From NCBI RefSeq assembly GCF_041240605.1, contig NZ_CP162487.1, positions 4,719,001 to 4,783,000 on the forward strand: a stretch of 64,000 nt of DNA, written 5' to 3'. The position numbers were made by a program, and so were the translations under genes. Origin of the DNA: Xanthomonas sp. DAR 80977. Lineage in GTDB: Bacteria; Pseudomonadota; Gammaproteobacteria; Xanthomonadales; Xanthomonadaceae. This document shows positions 53,155 to 61,413 of this stretch, in pieces. The notes under the pieces are model-generated. The model did not search any database, was not told the DNA's origin, and was given only the letters and a program-made list of their open reading frames with translations. Each line of letters begins with the position of its first letter. The first letter of the stretch is position 1.

Positions 53155-53373
53155 AGCGCTCCCGTAGGTCGCACGCACGCGCGCGATTGCATGTGTTTTT
53201 CGAAGCCTCCAAGTGTAGCGCAACCGCCCCGCCGGACCTCGTACGGCAGCGTATGGAACGGACTGTCACATTGGCCCGGGACAGCGCGCGACAACGGCCG
53301 CGCGGGCGGGCGCGGCTGCGCTTATGATCGGAGCCGACTCCCGCGGAGCGCCGCCATCGCCGTCTTCTCGTCA

Positions 53374-55332
53374 GTGCAGGACGCTCCCGCGGTCGCCTGG
53401 CGGCACAGCCTGCGCACCCGGCTGATGCTGTGGGGCAGCCTGATCCAGGTGGCGCTGCTGGCGGGCCTGGCGCTGCTGTTCTACCTGGGCGCGCGCCAGG
53501 TGGTGGTGCGCAATGCGCGCGAGGAGGTGGCCGGGCTGGCGCAGCAGACCGCGCGCAGCCTGGACGCGACGCTGGGCTCGGTGCAGGTGAGCGGGCGCAC
53601 CCTGGCCGCCGGCGCGTCCGCGGTCGGGCGCCAGCCGTTCAACCTGCGCAGCCTGCTGCACGCCACCCTGGAGGGCGACCCGGACATCGCCGGGGCGCTG
53701 CTGGTGATCGAGCCCGGCGCGCTGAAGGGCGACGACCGCGGCTTCGCCTGGCACCTGCGGCGCATGCACGGCACGCTGGTCGAGCAATCGGCCGACACGC
53801 TGGGCTTCGACTACCGCAGCATGCCCTGGTACCGGCGCACGCTGGCGGCGCAGGCACCCTGGTGGTCCGAGCCGTACAGCGACGCCTCCACCGGCGGCGA
53901 CTACCTCACCACCTACAACCTGCCGCTGCGCCTGCCCGGCGATGGCGCGCAGGCGCGGGCGATCGGCATGGTCAGCGTGGACGTGCCGCTGAAGCGGCTG
54001 CAGGCCATCGTCGCCGAGCTGCCGGCCAGCGCCGGGCTGCAGCCGATGCTGCTGTCGCCGGACGGACTGTTCGTGCTGCATCCGGACCCGGCGCTGCGCT
54101 TCCACCGCACCCTGGAGGCGCATGTGGCGCGCGCCCGGCCGGACCTGTCGCCGCTGGCCGCCGCGCTGTCCACGCATGCGCCGGTGCGCTTCGCCCACAC
54201 CGCCCCCGACGGCGAGCGCTACCTGACCCAGAGCGCGGCGGTCGGCGACACCGGCTGGACCTTCGCGCTGACCGTGTCCGAGCGCTACATCCTGGCCGGG
54301 CTCAACCGCATCGCGCTGTGGGTGGGGGTGGGCGGCGGCTCCGCGCTGCTGCTGTGGCTGTGGCTGCTGCACCGCTACACCGCACGGCTGGCGCGGCCGA
54401 TCGAGGACCTGACCAATTCGGCCGGGCATTTCAGCCAGGGCGAGTTCGACTACCCGCTGCGCCACGTGGAGCGGCAGGACGAGGTGGGGGTGATGGCGCG
54501 CGCCTTCGACCGCGCGCGCGGCTCGATCAAGCTGCAGTTGGCGGAGATCGCCACGCTGGCGCAGGCGCGGCAGCGGATGCAGAGCGAACTGTCGATCGCG
54601 CGCGACATCCAGCAGGCGATGCTGCCGGACGGGCGCACCTTCGACAGCGCGCACAAGCACCTGGAGACCTACGCGCTGCTGGAGCCGGCGACGATGGTCG
54701 GCGGCGATTTCTACCAGTTCTTCGAGACCGAGCCGGGGCTGCTGTGGTTCGTGGTCGGCGACGTGTCCGACAAGGGCGTGCCGGCGGCGCTGTTCATGGC
54801 CCGGGCGATGACCGTGCTGGAGGTGGCCGCGCGCCGCCACAACCGCCCGGACGCGATCCTGATCGCGGCTTCGAAGCGCCTGGTCGAGGGCAACGAGACC
54901 TGCATGTTCGCCACCGTGCTGTGCGGGCTGATCGACGTGCACAGCGGCGACTACTGGCTGTCCAGCGCCGGCCACGAGCCGCCGGTGCTGCTCGGCGCCG
55001 ACGGCCACGCGCAGCTGCTGGCGCTGGAATCGGGCCCGCCGCTGGGGATCGAGCCGCAGACCTGCTACCCGGTGGTGCGCGGGCGCCTGGCCGCCGGCGC
55101 CACCCTGCTGAGCTACACCGACGGCATCACCGAGGCGATGGACGCGCACGATCAGCCTTACGGCGCCGAGCGGCTGCTGGCCGCGCTGCAGCCCGGCATC
55201 GACGCGCAGGCGCAGTGCGCGCAGGTGCTGGCCGCGGTGCACGCGTTCACCGCAGCCGCACCGCAGTCCGACGACATTACCTTGCTGGCGATTCGCCTGC
55301 GCCAGGATCGGATGCGGGAGGGAGGCACATGA
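53374..55332 (+). CDS. Sensor PP2C phosphatase, RsbU-like (dCACHE-HAMP-SpoIIE)
   Basis: The product has about 652 residues. It has a transmembrane helix near residues 18-38, a periplasmic sensor of about 270 residues (PWYRRTLAAQAPWWSEPYSD, LTTYNLPLRL), a second helix (IALWVGVGGGSALLLWLWLL) and HAMP (ARPIEDLTNSAGHFSQGEFD). The SpoIIE-type phosphatase follows (MVGGDFYQFFETEPG, VGDVSDKGVPAALFMA, LLSYTDGITEAMD, SDDITLLAIRL). It should dephosphorylate the STAS protein encoded two genes on. No ATG lies before the first helix; GTG 53374 is my best start. It overlaps the next gene by ATGA. Confidence 0.82.
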   Translation: MQDAPAVAWRHSLRTRLMLWGSLIQVALLAGLALLFYLGARQVVVRNAREEVAGLAQQTARSLDATLGSVQVSGRTLAAGASAVGRQPFNLRSLLHATLEGDPDIAGALLVIEPGALKGDDRGFAWHLRRMHGTLVEQSADTLGFDYRSMPWYRRTLAAQAPWWSEPYSDASTGGDYLTTYNLPLRLPGDGAQARAIGMVSVDVPLKRLQAIVAELPASAGLQPMLLSPDGLFVLHPDPALRFHRTLEAHVARARPDLSPLAAALSTHAPVRFAHTAPDGERYLTQSAAVGDTGWTFALTVSERYILAGLNRIALWVGVGGGSALLLWLWLLHRYTARLARPIEDLTNSAGHFSQGEFDYPLRHVERQDEVGVMARAFDRARGSIKLQLAEIATLAQARQRMQSELSIARDIQQAMLPDGRTFDSAHKHLETYALLEPATMVGGDFYQFFETEPGLLWFVVGDVSDKGVPAALFMARAMTVLEVAARRHNRPDAILIAASKRLVEGNETCMFATVLCGLIDVHSGDYWLSSAGHEPPVLLGADGHAQLLALESGPPLGIEPQTCYPVVRGRLAAGATLLSYTDGITEAMDAHDQPYGAERLLAALQPGIDAQAQCAQVLAAVHAFTAAAPQSDDITLLAIRLRQDRMREGGT

Positions 55333-55769
55333 AACTACGGCTGCAGATGGTGCCGGCGCTGGACACGCTGGCGCAGTTGAGCGACACGCTGGAGGCCGCG
55401 CTGCTGCGCCACGGCGTGACCGGGGAGCACGTGAGCCGGGCCAGGCTGATCGTGGAGGAACTGGCCTGCAACACGCTCGAGCACGGTCACCTGGCCAGCG
55501 AACAGCCGCCGGTGGAGGTGCTGCTGCAGGTGGACACTGGCGCGCTGGTGCTGGAATTCCACGACAGCGGCCCGGCCTTCGACCTGCGCGCCGCACCGGT
55601 GCCGGACCTGGACGCGGACATCGCGCAGCGTCCGATCGGCGGCCTCGGCCTGCACCTGGTGCGGCAGCTGGCCGACCACATCGACTACCGTCACGACGCC
55701 GGCCGCAACGTCGTGCGCATCACCCTGCTGCAGCCCTTCGACCCCGCCCCCCAGGAGTTCCCCGCATGA
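55329..55769 (+). CDS. Anti-sigma/serine kinase, RsbW-like
   Basis: The product has 146 residues with a GHKL ATPase fold: N-box VEELACNTLEHGHLAS, G1 box LEFHDSGPAFDLRA and G2 box RPIGGLGLHLVRQLAD. It is expected to bind a target regulator and to phosphorylate the STAS antagonist. Its start codon overlaps the stop of the phosphatase gene (ATGA), and its own end overlaps the STAS start the same way. Confidence 0.85.
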   Translation: MKLRLQMVPALDTLAQLSDTLEAALLRHGVTGEHVSRARLIVEELACNTLEHGHLASEQPPVEVLLQVDTGALVLEFHDSGPAFDLRAAPVPDLDADIAQRPIGGLGLHLVRQLADHIDYRHDAGRNVVRITLLQPFDPAPQEFPA

Positions 55770-56152
55770 CCACGTTGAGCCTGCAAATCGAACCCACGCA
55801 GGACCGGCGCCAGCGCATCATCCTCAGCGGGCGCCTGGACACGCATACCTACCAGGCCCTGGACGAGGCGCTGGCGCCGCTGCTGGCCACCCAGATCACC
55901 ACCCTGGTGCTGGACCTGTCGCACCTGGACTACATCAGCAGCGCCGGCATCCGCTCGATCTTCAAGGCGCGCAAGGTGCTGGCCACCCGCGACGGCCGGG
56001 TGCTGGTGGTCAACCCGCAACCGCAGATCCGCAAGGTGTTCGACGTGGTCAAGGCGGTGCCGTTGAACGAGATCTTCACCTCGGTGCAGGAGCTGGACGC
56101 GTACCTGGACGAGATGCAGCGGCGGGTGCTGGAGGAGGGCGAAGGCGGTTGA
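55766..56152 (+). CDS. STAS-domain anti-sigma factor antagonist, RsbV-like
   Basis: The product has 128 residues. The STAS core is IILSGRLDTHTYQALDEAL, LVLDLSHLDYISSAGIRSIF and VLVVNPQPQIRKVFDVV. The serine pair in YISSAG contains the residue normally phosphorylated by the partner kinase. It is the third gene of the ATGA-coupled operon, completing a partner-switching module. The downstream sigma factor or effector is not in the window. Confidence 0.88.
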   Translation: MTTLSLQIEPTQDRRQRIILSGRLDTHTYQALDEALAPLLATQITTLVLDLSHLDYISSAGIRSIFKARKVLATRDGRVLVVNPQPQIRKVFDVVKAVPLNEIFTSVQELDAYLDEMQRRVLEEGEGG

Positions 56153-56161
56153 GCTGGGTTC

Positions 56162-56548
56162 GTCGCGGCTGAAGCCGCTCCCACAGGGAAGCGTGCACAT
56201 AACCGGCGCGCTGCAGTGTGGGAGGGAGTTCAGTCCCGACAGCGTCCGGGGCCGGAGCGCCTGACGACTTCGTTGGTCGCGGCTGATGCCGCTCCTACAA
56301 GAAGCGCGCGACCGTCGAACGTGCGCGACCAACCCGCCCGGCGCACTGTAGGAGGGGCTTCAGCCCCGACAGGCAGGCCCCGAAGCCAAGTACCGACCGA
56401 TCCCGCGTCGCGACTGAAGTCGCTCCCACAACAGTGCTGCACAGCGCATCGCGGACTGCCCAGGCCGGGCCTTGTCTTTCGGTACCACTTCCGGCCCCGC
56501 GCCTTTTGTGGGGGCGACTTCTTCTGTGGGAGCGACTTCAGTCGCGAC
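56162..56548. repeat. Cluster of seven xanthomonad palindromes
   Basis: Copies lie at about 56162-56185, 56217-56240, 56275-56298, 56347-56370, 56407-56430 and 56525-56548, with a truncated one at 56507-56522. Both orientations occur. Stems vary (GCGGCT, GGGACT-like, GGGGCT, GCGACT) but stay mostly self-complementary. The rest of 56153-56707 holds no gene. Confidence 0.85.
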
Positions 56549-56707
56549 GCGACCAATCAAGCCGCGCCCCGCGCCATGCACACCCCACGCCTCACGCCTC
56601 ACGCCACACAACACCAAGGCTCCAGCCACCTGCCTGCCCGCGCGGCTGAACGATCGCCCACCCCACCTGCACAGCCCCCGCCCTCACGGCCTTGCCCGCC
56701 GCCTAGA

Positions 56708-56744
56708 TTCGATATATCTTTTCGCGAAACTTAGACATATCGAA
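56708..56744 (+). promoter_or_regulatory. PadR-type operator
   Basis: TTCGATATATCT and AGACATATCGAA form a 12-bp inverted repeat with one mismatch around a TTTCGCGAAA centre. It ends 3 nt before the PadR ATG. ATAT-rich dyads of this kind are typical PadR targets, so autoregulation is likely. Confidence 0.65.
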
Positions 56745-56747
56745 ACG

Positions 56748-57308
56748 ATGCCCCGCCCCACCGACCCCAATCACCGTCACCCACGCCGCCTGTTCGACGA
56801 GGACAGCCCCGGCCGCGGTCCACATGGTCGTGGCGGCGGGCGTGGCGGCCGCCCGCTCGGCCATGGCGACCTGCGCCTGCTGCTGCTGGCGATGATCGAG
56901 ACCCAGCCGCGCCACGGTTACGAGCTGATCCGCGCGGTCGCCGACCTGTTCCATGGGCTGTACACGCCCAGCGCCGGCACCGTCTACCCGACCCTGGCGC
57001 AGCTGGAGGCGCAGGGCCTGGTGCAGGCGGACGCCGACGCGGCGCGCAAGCGCTACGCGATCACCGCCGACGGCCTGGCCTTCGTGCAGGCGCAGCGCGC
57101 GCAGCTGGACGCGGCGGTGGAACGCACCCACCACAGCGCGCGCGCGCTGGTCCGCGCCAACGTGCCGGCACCGGTGCGCGAGGCGATGCGCCGGATCAAG
57201 CATGGCCTGCTGGCGCGCCACGGCCGCTGGACCGACGCGGAAGTCGAACGCGTCGCGCAGCTGCTGATGCAGGCCGCCGACGGCATGGAGCGCGACGCCG
57301 ATGGCTGA
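56748..57308 (+). CDS. PadR-family transcriptional regulator
   Basis: The product has 186 residues. A His/Gly/Arg-rich head (residues 1-40, HGRGGGRGGRPLGHG) may bind metal. The winged helix follows (LLLLAMIETQPRHGYELIRA, SAGTVYPTLAQLEAQGLVQ, RKRYAITADGLAFV), with a C-terminal dimerisation helix region. With a siderophore-interacting reductase 84 nt downstream, it probably controls iron-related flavoreductase expression. The operator overlaps its start region. Confidence 0.85.
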   Translation: MPRPTDPNHRHPRRLFDEDSPGRGPHGRGGGRGGRPLGHGDLRLLLLAMIETQPRHGYELIRAVADLFHGLYTPSAGTVYPTLAQLEAQGLVQADADAARKRYAITADGLAFVQAQRAQLDAAVERTHHSARALVRANVPAPVREAMRRIKHGLLARHGRWTDAEVERVAQLLMQAADGMERDADG

Positions 57309-57392
57309 GTGCCGTCCGCGCACCGCCGCCGCATCGCCGCCCTGCCTGCCGGCGCAGCGCGCCGCTCCCCTTTCCCCCAAGGACTTTTCCGC

Positions 57393-58184
57393 ATGAACAC
57401 CCATGAAAACCGCCTGCTGCGCCATCCGCTGCGGATCCGCCACCTGCAGGTGCTGCGCACCCAACCGCTGACCCCGCACATGCGCCGCATCGTGGTCGGC
57501 GGCCCGGCGCTGGACGGCTTCGTCAGCGCCGGACCCGACGACCACGTCAAGCTGTTCTTCCCCAACGCCGATGGCGTGTTCGTGCTGCCGACGATGACCG
57601 ACAACGGCCCAGTGTATCCGGCCGATGCCGCGCCCTCGCCGGCGCGCGACTACACCCCGCGCCACTACGACGCCGCGGCGCAGGAGCTGACCCTGGATTT
57701 CGTGCTGCACGGCGACGGCCCGGCCTGCCGCTGGGCGGCGCGGGCCAACCCGGGCGACGCGCTGGTGGTCGGCGGCCCGCGCGGCTCGTTTGTCGCCGCC
57801 GACGATTACGCCGCCTACGTGCTGATCGGCGACGAGACCGCGCTGCCGGCGATCGGCCGCTGGCTGGAGGAACTGCCGGCCGGCGCGCAGGTGGAGGCGC
57901 TGATCGAGATCCCCGGCTTCGCCGACCGGCAGGCGTTGCCGTCGCGCGCGCAGGTGCGCATCACCTGGCTGGAACGCAACGGCGTGCCCGTGCTGAGCAG
58001 CCAGCTGCTGGAAGACGCGCTGCGCGATTTCGAGGCACCGGACGGCGACGCGTTCTACTGGATCGCCTGCGAATCGGCACGCGCGCGGATGATGCGCAAG
58101 TTCGTCGAAGGCCGCCTCAACGTGCCCAAGGAGTGGATCCGCGCGACGGGGTATTGGAAGTCCGGGCGCGAAGAAGAAGCATAA
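57393..58184 (+). CDS. Siderophore-interacting FAD-binding protein (ViuB/YqjH-like)
   Basis: The product has 263 residues. The SIP N-terminal FAD-binding barrel has VLRTQPLTPHMRRIVVGG, DDHVKLFFP and the PRHYD motif RDYTPRHYDAAAQELTLDFV. The C-terminal NAD-binding domain has VLIGDETALPAIGRWLEELP and FYWIACESARARMMRKFV. It reduces ferric siderophores to free iron in the cytosol. AAGGAC precedes ATG 57393. The PadR gene upstream is the likely regulator; the E. coli yqjI/yqjH pair is the same kind of arrangement. Confidence 0.88.
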   Translation: MNTHENRLLRHPLRIRHLQVLRTQPLTPHMRRIVVGGPALDGFVSAGPDDHVKLFFPNADGVFVLPTMTDNGPVYPADAAPSPARDYTPRHYDAAAQELTLDFVLHGDGPACRWAARANPGDALVVGGPRGSFVAADDYAAYVLIGDETALPAIGRWLEELPAGAQVEALIEIPGFADRQALPSRAQVRITWLERNGVPVLSSQLLEDALRDFEAPDGDAFYWIACESARARMMRKFVEGRLNVPKEWIRATGYWKSGREEEA

Positions 58185-58229
58185 GTTTGGCGATTGCGCG
58201 CCCGATGTGGATGCCGTTGTTTTTCACGC

Positions 58230-58430
58230 GTCGGGACTGAAGTCCCTCCCACAAAGGAGCGCACTCCCTCGCTGGGGGCCACTGTAGGGGCGGCTTCAGC
58301 CGCGACGCTTTTCTTGGATCGATCGATCCGATCGCTTCATTCTTCGGTCGCGGCTGAAGCCGCTCCTACACAAGCGCCTGGCGATGCGGCGGCCACGCTG
58401 TCATGCGTCGGGACTGAAGTCCCTCCCACA
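58230..58430. repeat. Cluster of four xanthomonad palindromes
   Basis: Copies at 58230-58253, 58283-58306, 58347-58370 and 58407-58430 alternate GGGACT and GCGGCT stems. The unit 58283-58370, including an ATCGATCGATCCGATCGC spacer, recurs at 59610-59697 on the far side of the IS element. Confidence 0.85.
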
Positions 58431-58471
58431 AAAAGCATGCCTCCCTGCGGAGCCACTGTAGGAGTCAACTG

Positions 58472-59401
58472 TCATGCAGAAGCGATCGCAGGGGGGCTGT
58501 AAGGTGCCTGATCGCGTGCGATGGCGTTGAGCCATCGCAGGTACTTGTGCATGCACGCGACGATGGCGACCTTGGCGGGTTTGCCCGCGCTGGTCAGGCG
58601 TGCGTAGGTGTGTGACAGCGGCGAGCCTGCACGGATCGCGGCCCAGGTGGCCATGTACAGCACCCGCCGCACGTCGGCGCGTCCGCCCTGGATGCGGCGT
58701 TGGCCGTGCCAGCGGCCGCTGTCTCGATTGAACGGCGCCAGCCCGACCAAGGCGGCGATCTTGCGCGGTGGCACGCTGCCCAGCTCGGGAAGCCGGGCCG
58801 CCAGGGTGGCGCGCAGGATCGGGCCAAGCCCAGGCACGGTCGGCAAGCGTGAACAGGCCGCACCGACCTGGGCGATTTGCCGGGAGATCTCCTTGATGCG
58901 CTGTTGCAGCAGCGCGATCACCTCGAGCCACTGGTCACGCACCGCCTCGCAGGTCACGTGCTCCATGCACCGGCGCTGCGCATCGCGCTGGGCGACCAGG
59001 GTGCTGCGCAGGTGAAGCAGTTCGCGCAGCGCTTGCACTGGCGCAGGCAGCACGGCAGTGGGCTGACCGGGGAGGCATTGGGCCGCCACGGCCAGCAACC
59101 GCGCATCCAGGGCGTCGGTCTTGGCCTTGAGCCCCAACGCGTGCGCCAGCGCCCGGGGGCGCTGGGCAGACAGCCGGACCACGGGCAGGCCAGCCTGTGA
59201 CAGCACTTGCAGGACCGCCCGTTCGTAGCCGCCGCTGGCTTCCAGCACGATCCGCTCGCATCCCAGCGACGCCAGCCGCAGGGCCAGGCGGGCCTGCTCC
59301 TCGGGCGTATTGGCCTGGGTCCAGTCCAGCCCGTCTGGCAAGACATGAATGGCCAGTTCGGCCTTGGCGACATCAATCCCGACAAAGCGTTGCAGCGACA
59401 T
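58472..59401 (-). CDS. IS110-family transposase (bridge-RNA guided recombinase)
   Basis: The product has 309 residues. The RuvC-like DEDD domain has D10-type RFVGIDVAKAELAIH, LEASGGYERAVLQVL and KAKTDALDARLLA. The Tnp20 C-terminal domain has RLPTVPGLGPILRATL, KIAALVGLAPFNRDSGRWHG, RADVRRVLYMA and the serine-containing end. The gene is full length and apparently intact. It lies only a few bases from the left element end and about 215 nt from the right end. Confidence 0.92.
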   Translation of the reverse strand: MSLQRFVGIDVAKAELAIHVLPDGLDWTQANTPEEQARLALRLASLGCERIVLEASGGYERAVLQVLSQAGLPVVRLSAQRPRALAHALGLKAKTDALDARLLAVAAQCLPGQPTAVLPAPVQALRELLHLRSTLVAQRDAQRRCMEHVTCEAVRDQWLEVIALLQQRIKEISRQIAQVGAACSRLPTVPGLGPILRATLAARLPELGSVPPRKIAALVGLAPFNRDSGRWHGQRRIQGGRADVRRVLYMATWAAIRAGSPLSHTYARLTSAGKPAKVAIVACMHKYLRWLNAIARDQAPYSPPAIASA

Positions 59402-59616
59402 GGACGTTCTCCGCAGTAGACTCAGGGACGAGAGATCTCCTGCCGATGCCCATGCTTGTCGGTTCGAGCTCGCGGCTCAGGCAACTGTTCGGGCTTGTGG
59501 GGCAGGAGAAACGGAGTGCGGCGGCCCTGACTCCTACCCGTGCTTGCGACGCACTGCGACTTAGCGGCCTGCCGCACTCCGCTCTCACCTCAACGATAGA
59601 CCCGTAGAAGACACAA
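59402..59616 (-). ncRNA. Candidate IS110 bridge-RNA region
   Basis: The 215-nt non-coding end upstream of the transposase start is where IS110 elements encode the structured RNA that pairs with donor and target DNA. An inverted pair, GGAGTGCGGC / GCCGCACTCC on the minus strand, supports a folded RNA. Target-binding loops should match the palindrome core. Confidence 0.45.
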
Positions 59617-59673
59617 GCGGCTTCAGCCGCGACGCTTTTCTTGAATCGATCGATCCGATCGCTTCATTCTCCG

Positions 59674-59797
59674 GTCGCGGCTGAAGCCGCTCCTACACAG
59701 GGGCTTGGCGATGCGGTGGCCACGGTGCTGCTCGTCGGGACTGAAGTCCCTCCCACAAGGGTAGTGTGCCTTTTGTGGGAGGGACTTCAGTCCCGAC
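59674..59797. repeat. Three xanthomonad palindromes
   Basis: Copies lie at 59674-59697, 59734-59757 and 59774-59797; the last two are in inverted orientation to each other and share the GGGACT stem. They fill the gap between the IS element and the yceI terminator. Confidence 0.85.
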
Positions 59798-59886
59798 TGC
59801 AGCCAACTGGAACACTCGTGGTTGCACGCTTCGCCACCGGTTCCAGCCACCGAGATCGCCGCGTCCAACCACACTGCCGCAAACGA

Positions 59887-59912
59887 AAACGCCCGCCGGA
59901 TGGCGGGCGTTT
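59887..59912. terminator. Rho-independent terminator after yceI
   Basis: AAACGCCCGCC pairs with GGCGGGCGTTT around GGAT. On the minus strand the stem ends in a T-rich stretch, 54 nt beyond the YceI stop. Confidence 0.8.
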
Positions 59913-59966
59913 CGTGGAGGGCGGCGGCCGAATGTCAGGCCGCCACCATTACCGCAACGCGCAGGC

Positions 59967-60605
59967 TTACTTCGCGTCCTGCAGCGCCTCGGTGGTGATG
60001 CGGATCTTGACCTCGTCGCTGACGTTCGGGACGTAGGCGCCCAGGCCGAAATCGCTGCGCTTGATCGTGGTGCTGGCATCGAAGCCCAGCGCCGGCACCT
60101 TGCGCATCGGGTGCGGACCGGCGCCGTTGAGGGTCACCGCCAGCACCACCGGCTTGGTCACGCCCTTGATGGTCAGGTCGCCGGCCACGCTCAGCTTGTT
60201 GGTGCCGGCCGCGCTCACCTTGGTGCTCTTGAAGGTGGCGGTCGGGAACTTGGCGGCGTCGAAGAAGTCGGCGCTCTTCAGGTGCTCGTCGAACTTGGCA
60301 GTGAAGCTGTTGAGGCCCGACAGCGGCAGGGTCACCTGGACGCTGGACTTGGCCACGTTCTCGGCGTTGTAGACCAGGGTGCCGTCGACGTCGCCGAAGT
60401 GCGCGGTGGGGTTGGAGAAGCCGAGGTGGTTCCACTGCACCAGCACGTCGGTGTGCGACGGGTCGAGCTTGTAGGTGCCGGTGGCGCCCTTGATCGCGGT
60501 GGCGGCAGCGGCGGCCGGCGCGGCGAAGGCGCTGGTGGCGGGCTGAGCGACGACGACGGCCAGCGCCAGGGCGAGCGGGAGCAGCAGGGTGCGGGTCTTG
60601 TTCAT
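59967..60605 (-). CDS. yceI: Periplasmic YceI-family protein
   Basis: The product has 212 residues. The signal peptide ends near AFAAP. The YceI lipocalin-like barrel follows (YKLDPSHTDVLVQWNHLGFS, VQVTLPLSGLNSF, HLKSADFFDAAKFPTATF, GDLTIKGVTKPV, RSDFGLGAYVPNVSDEV). YceI proteins bind long isoprenoid-like lipids in the periplasm. It lies 88 nt downstream of the RutE-like gene on the same strand. Confidence 0.9.
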   Translation of the reverse strand: MNKTRTLLLPLALALAVVVAQPATSAFAAPAAAAATAIKGATGTYKLDPSHTDVLVQWNHLGFSNPTAHFGDVDGTLVYNAENVAKSSVQVTLPLSGLNSFTAKFDEHLKSADFFDAAKFPTATFKSTKVSAAGTNKLSVAGDLTIKGVTKPVVLAVTLNGAGPHPMRKVPALGFDASTTIKRSDFGLGAYVPNVSDEVKIRITTEALQDAK

Positions 60606-60693
60606 GGGCGAAGCTCCTGGGAAATCGGGTGGTTGGGGGAAACTGCAGCAAACACGGGCACAACGGTGTGAGGGCGAAGCGAAATGGGACGGC

Positions 60694-61284
60694 TTACTCG
60701 ATGCGCGCAGCTTCGTCGAAACTCAGCCGCGGCAGGCGCGGGAACAGGCCGGCGGGGTCGCCATAGCCCAGGTTGACCAGGAAGTTGGACTTGATCGCGG
60801 TGCCGGCGAAGAAGGCCGCATCGACCTTGGCATTGTCGAAACCGGACATCGGGCCGGCATCCAGGCCCAGCGAGCGCGCGGCCAGGATCAGGTAGGCGCC
60901 CTGCAGCGAGCCGTTGCGGAACGCCGATTCGCTGCGGCCTTCGCGCGGGCCGTCGAACCAGCTCTTGGCATCGGCGTGCGGGAACAGGTACGGCAACTTC
61001 TCGTGGAAGTCCTCGTCGTGGGCCACGATCACCGTCACCGGCGCGGCCAGGGTCTTGGCCAGGTTGCCTTCGGACAGCGCCGGCTTGAGCTTTTCCTTGG
61101 CCGCGGCCGAGGTCACGAACACGAACCGCGCCGGGCTGCCGTTGGCCGCGGTCGGGCCCCACTTCAGCAGGTCGTACAGGGCGCGCAGGGTGTCCTCGCC
61201 GACCGGCGTGTCGCGGAAGGCGTTCTGGGTGCGGGCGGTACGGAACAGCTGATCCAGGGCGGCATCGTGCAGAGCGTCGGACAT
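60694..61284 (-). CDS. rutE: Nitroreductase-family malonic semialdehyde reductase (RutE-like)
   Basis: The product has 196 residues. The FMN-binding nitroreductase fold has FRTARTQNAFRDTPVGEDTL, LKWGPTAANGSPARFVFV, SEGNLAKTLAAPVTVIVAHD, RNGSLQGAYLILAARSLGLD and GPMSGFDNAKVDAAFF. These blocks are typical of RutE, which reduces 3-oxopropanoate in pyrimidine breakdown. No other rut genes are nearby, so a general nitroreductase role is possible. Confidence 0.88.
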   Translation of the reverse strand: MSDALHDAALDQLFRTARTQNAFRDTPVGEDTLRALYDLLKWGPTAANGSPARFVFVTSAAAKEKLKPALSEGNLAKTLAAPVTVIVAHDEDFHEKLPYLFPHADAKSWFDGPREGRSESAFRNGSLQGAYLILAARSLGLDAGPMSGFDNAKVDAAFFAGTAIKSNFLVNLGYGDPAGLFPRLPRLSFDEAARIE

Positions 61285-61413
61285 GCGGAAGTTCCTCTAT
61301 CGTCGGGGGAAGCCGAAGCCGCCAATGGCAGGCGGTCTCGGCGCAAGGCGGCCAGTGTAGAGTGGCACGATAGCCGCAACACCCAGCCGCGATGCAACGG
61401 ATTACTACCAAAC

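Larger units (their letters stand above)
58465..59617 (-). mobile_element. IS110-family insertion sequence inserted in a palindrome
   Basis: The left flank ends TGTAGGAG (58457-58464) and the right flank resumes CGGCTTCAGCCGCGAC (59618-59633). Joined, they rebuild one xanthomonad palindrome. The element is about 1.15 kb, has one transposase gene and a non-coding end upstream of it, and shows no terminal inverted repeats, as expected for IS110. Boundaries are certain to about 1-2 nt. Confidence 0.85.

Noticed and set aside
50575..55332. 1585-codon plus-strand open frame across aceE
   Set aside because: Its first 2.8 kb is antisense to aceE, a clear full-length gene; only the part after about 53374 is real (RsbU-like).
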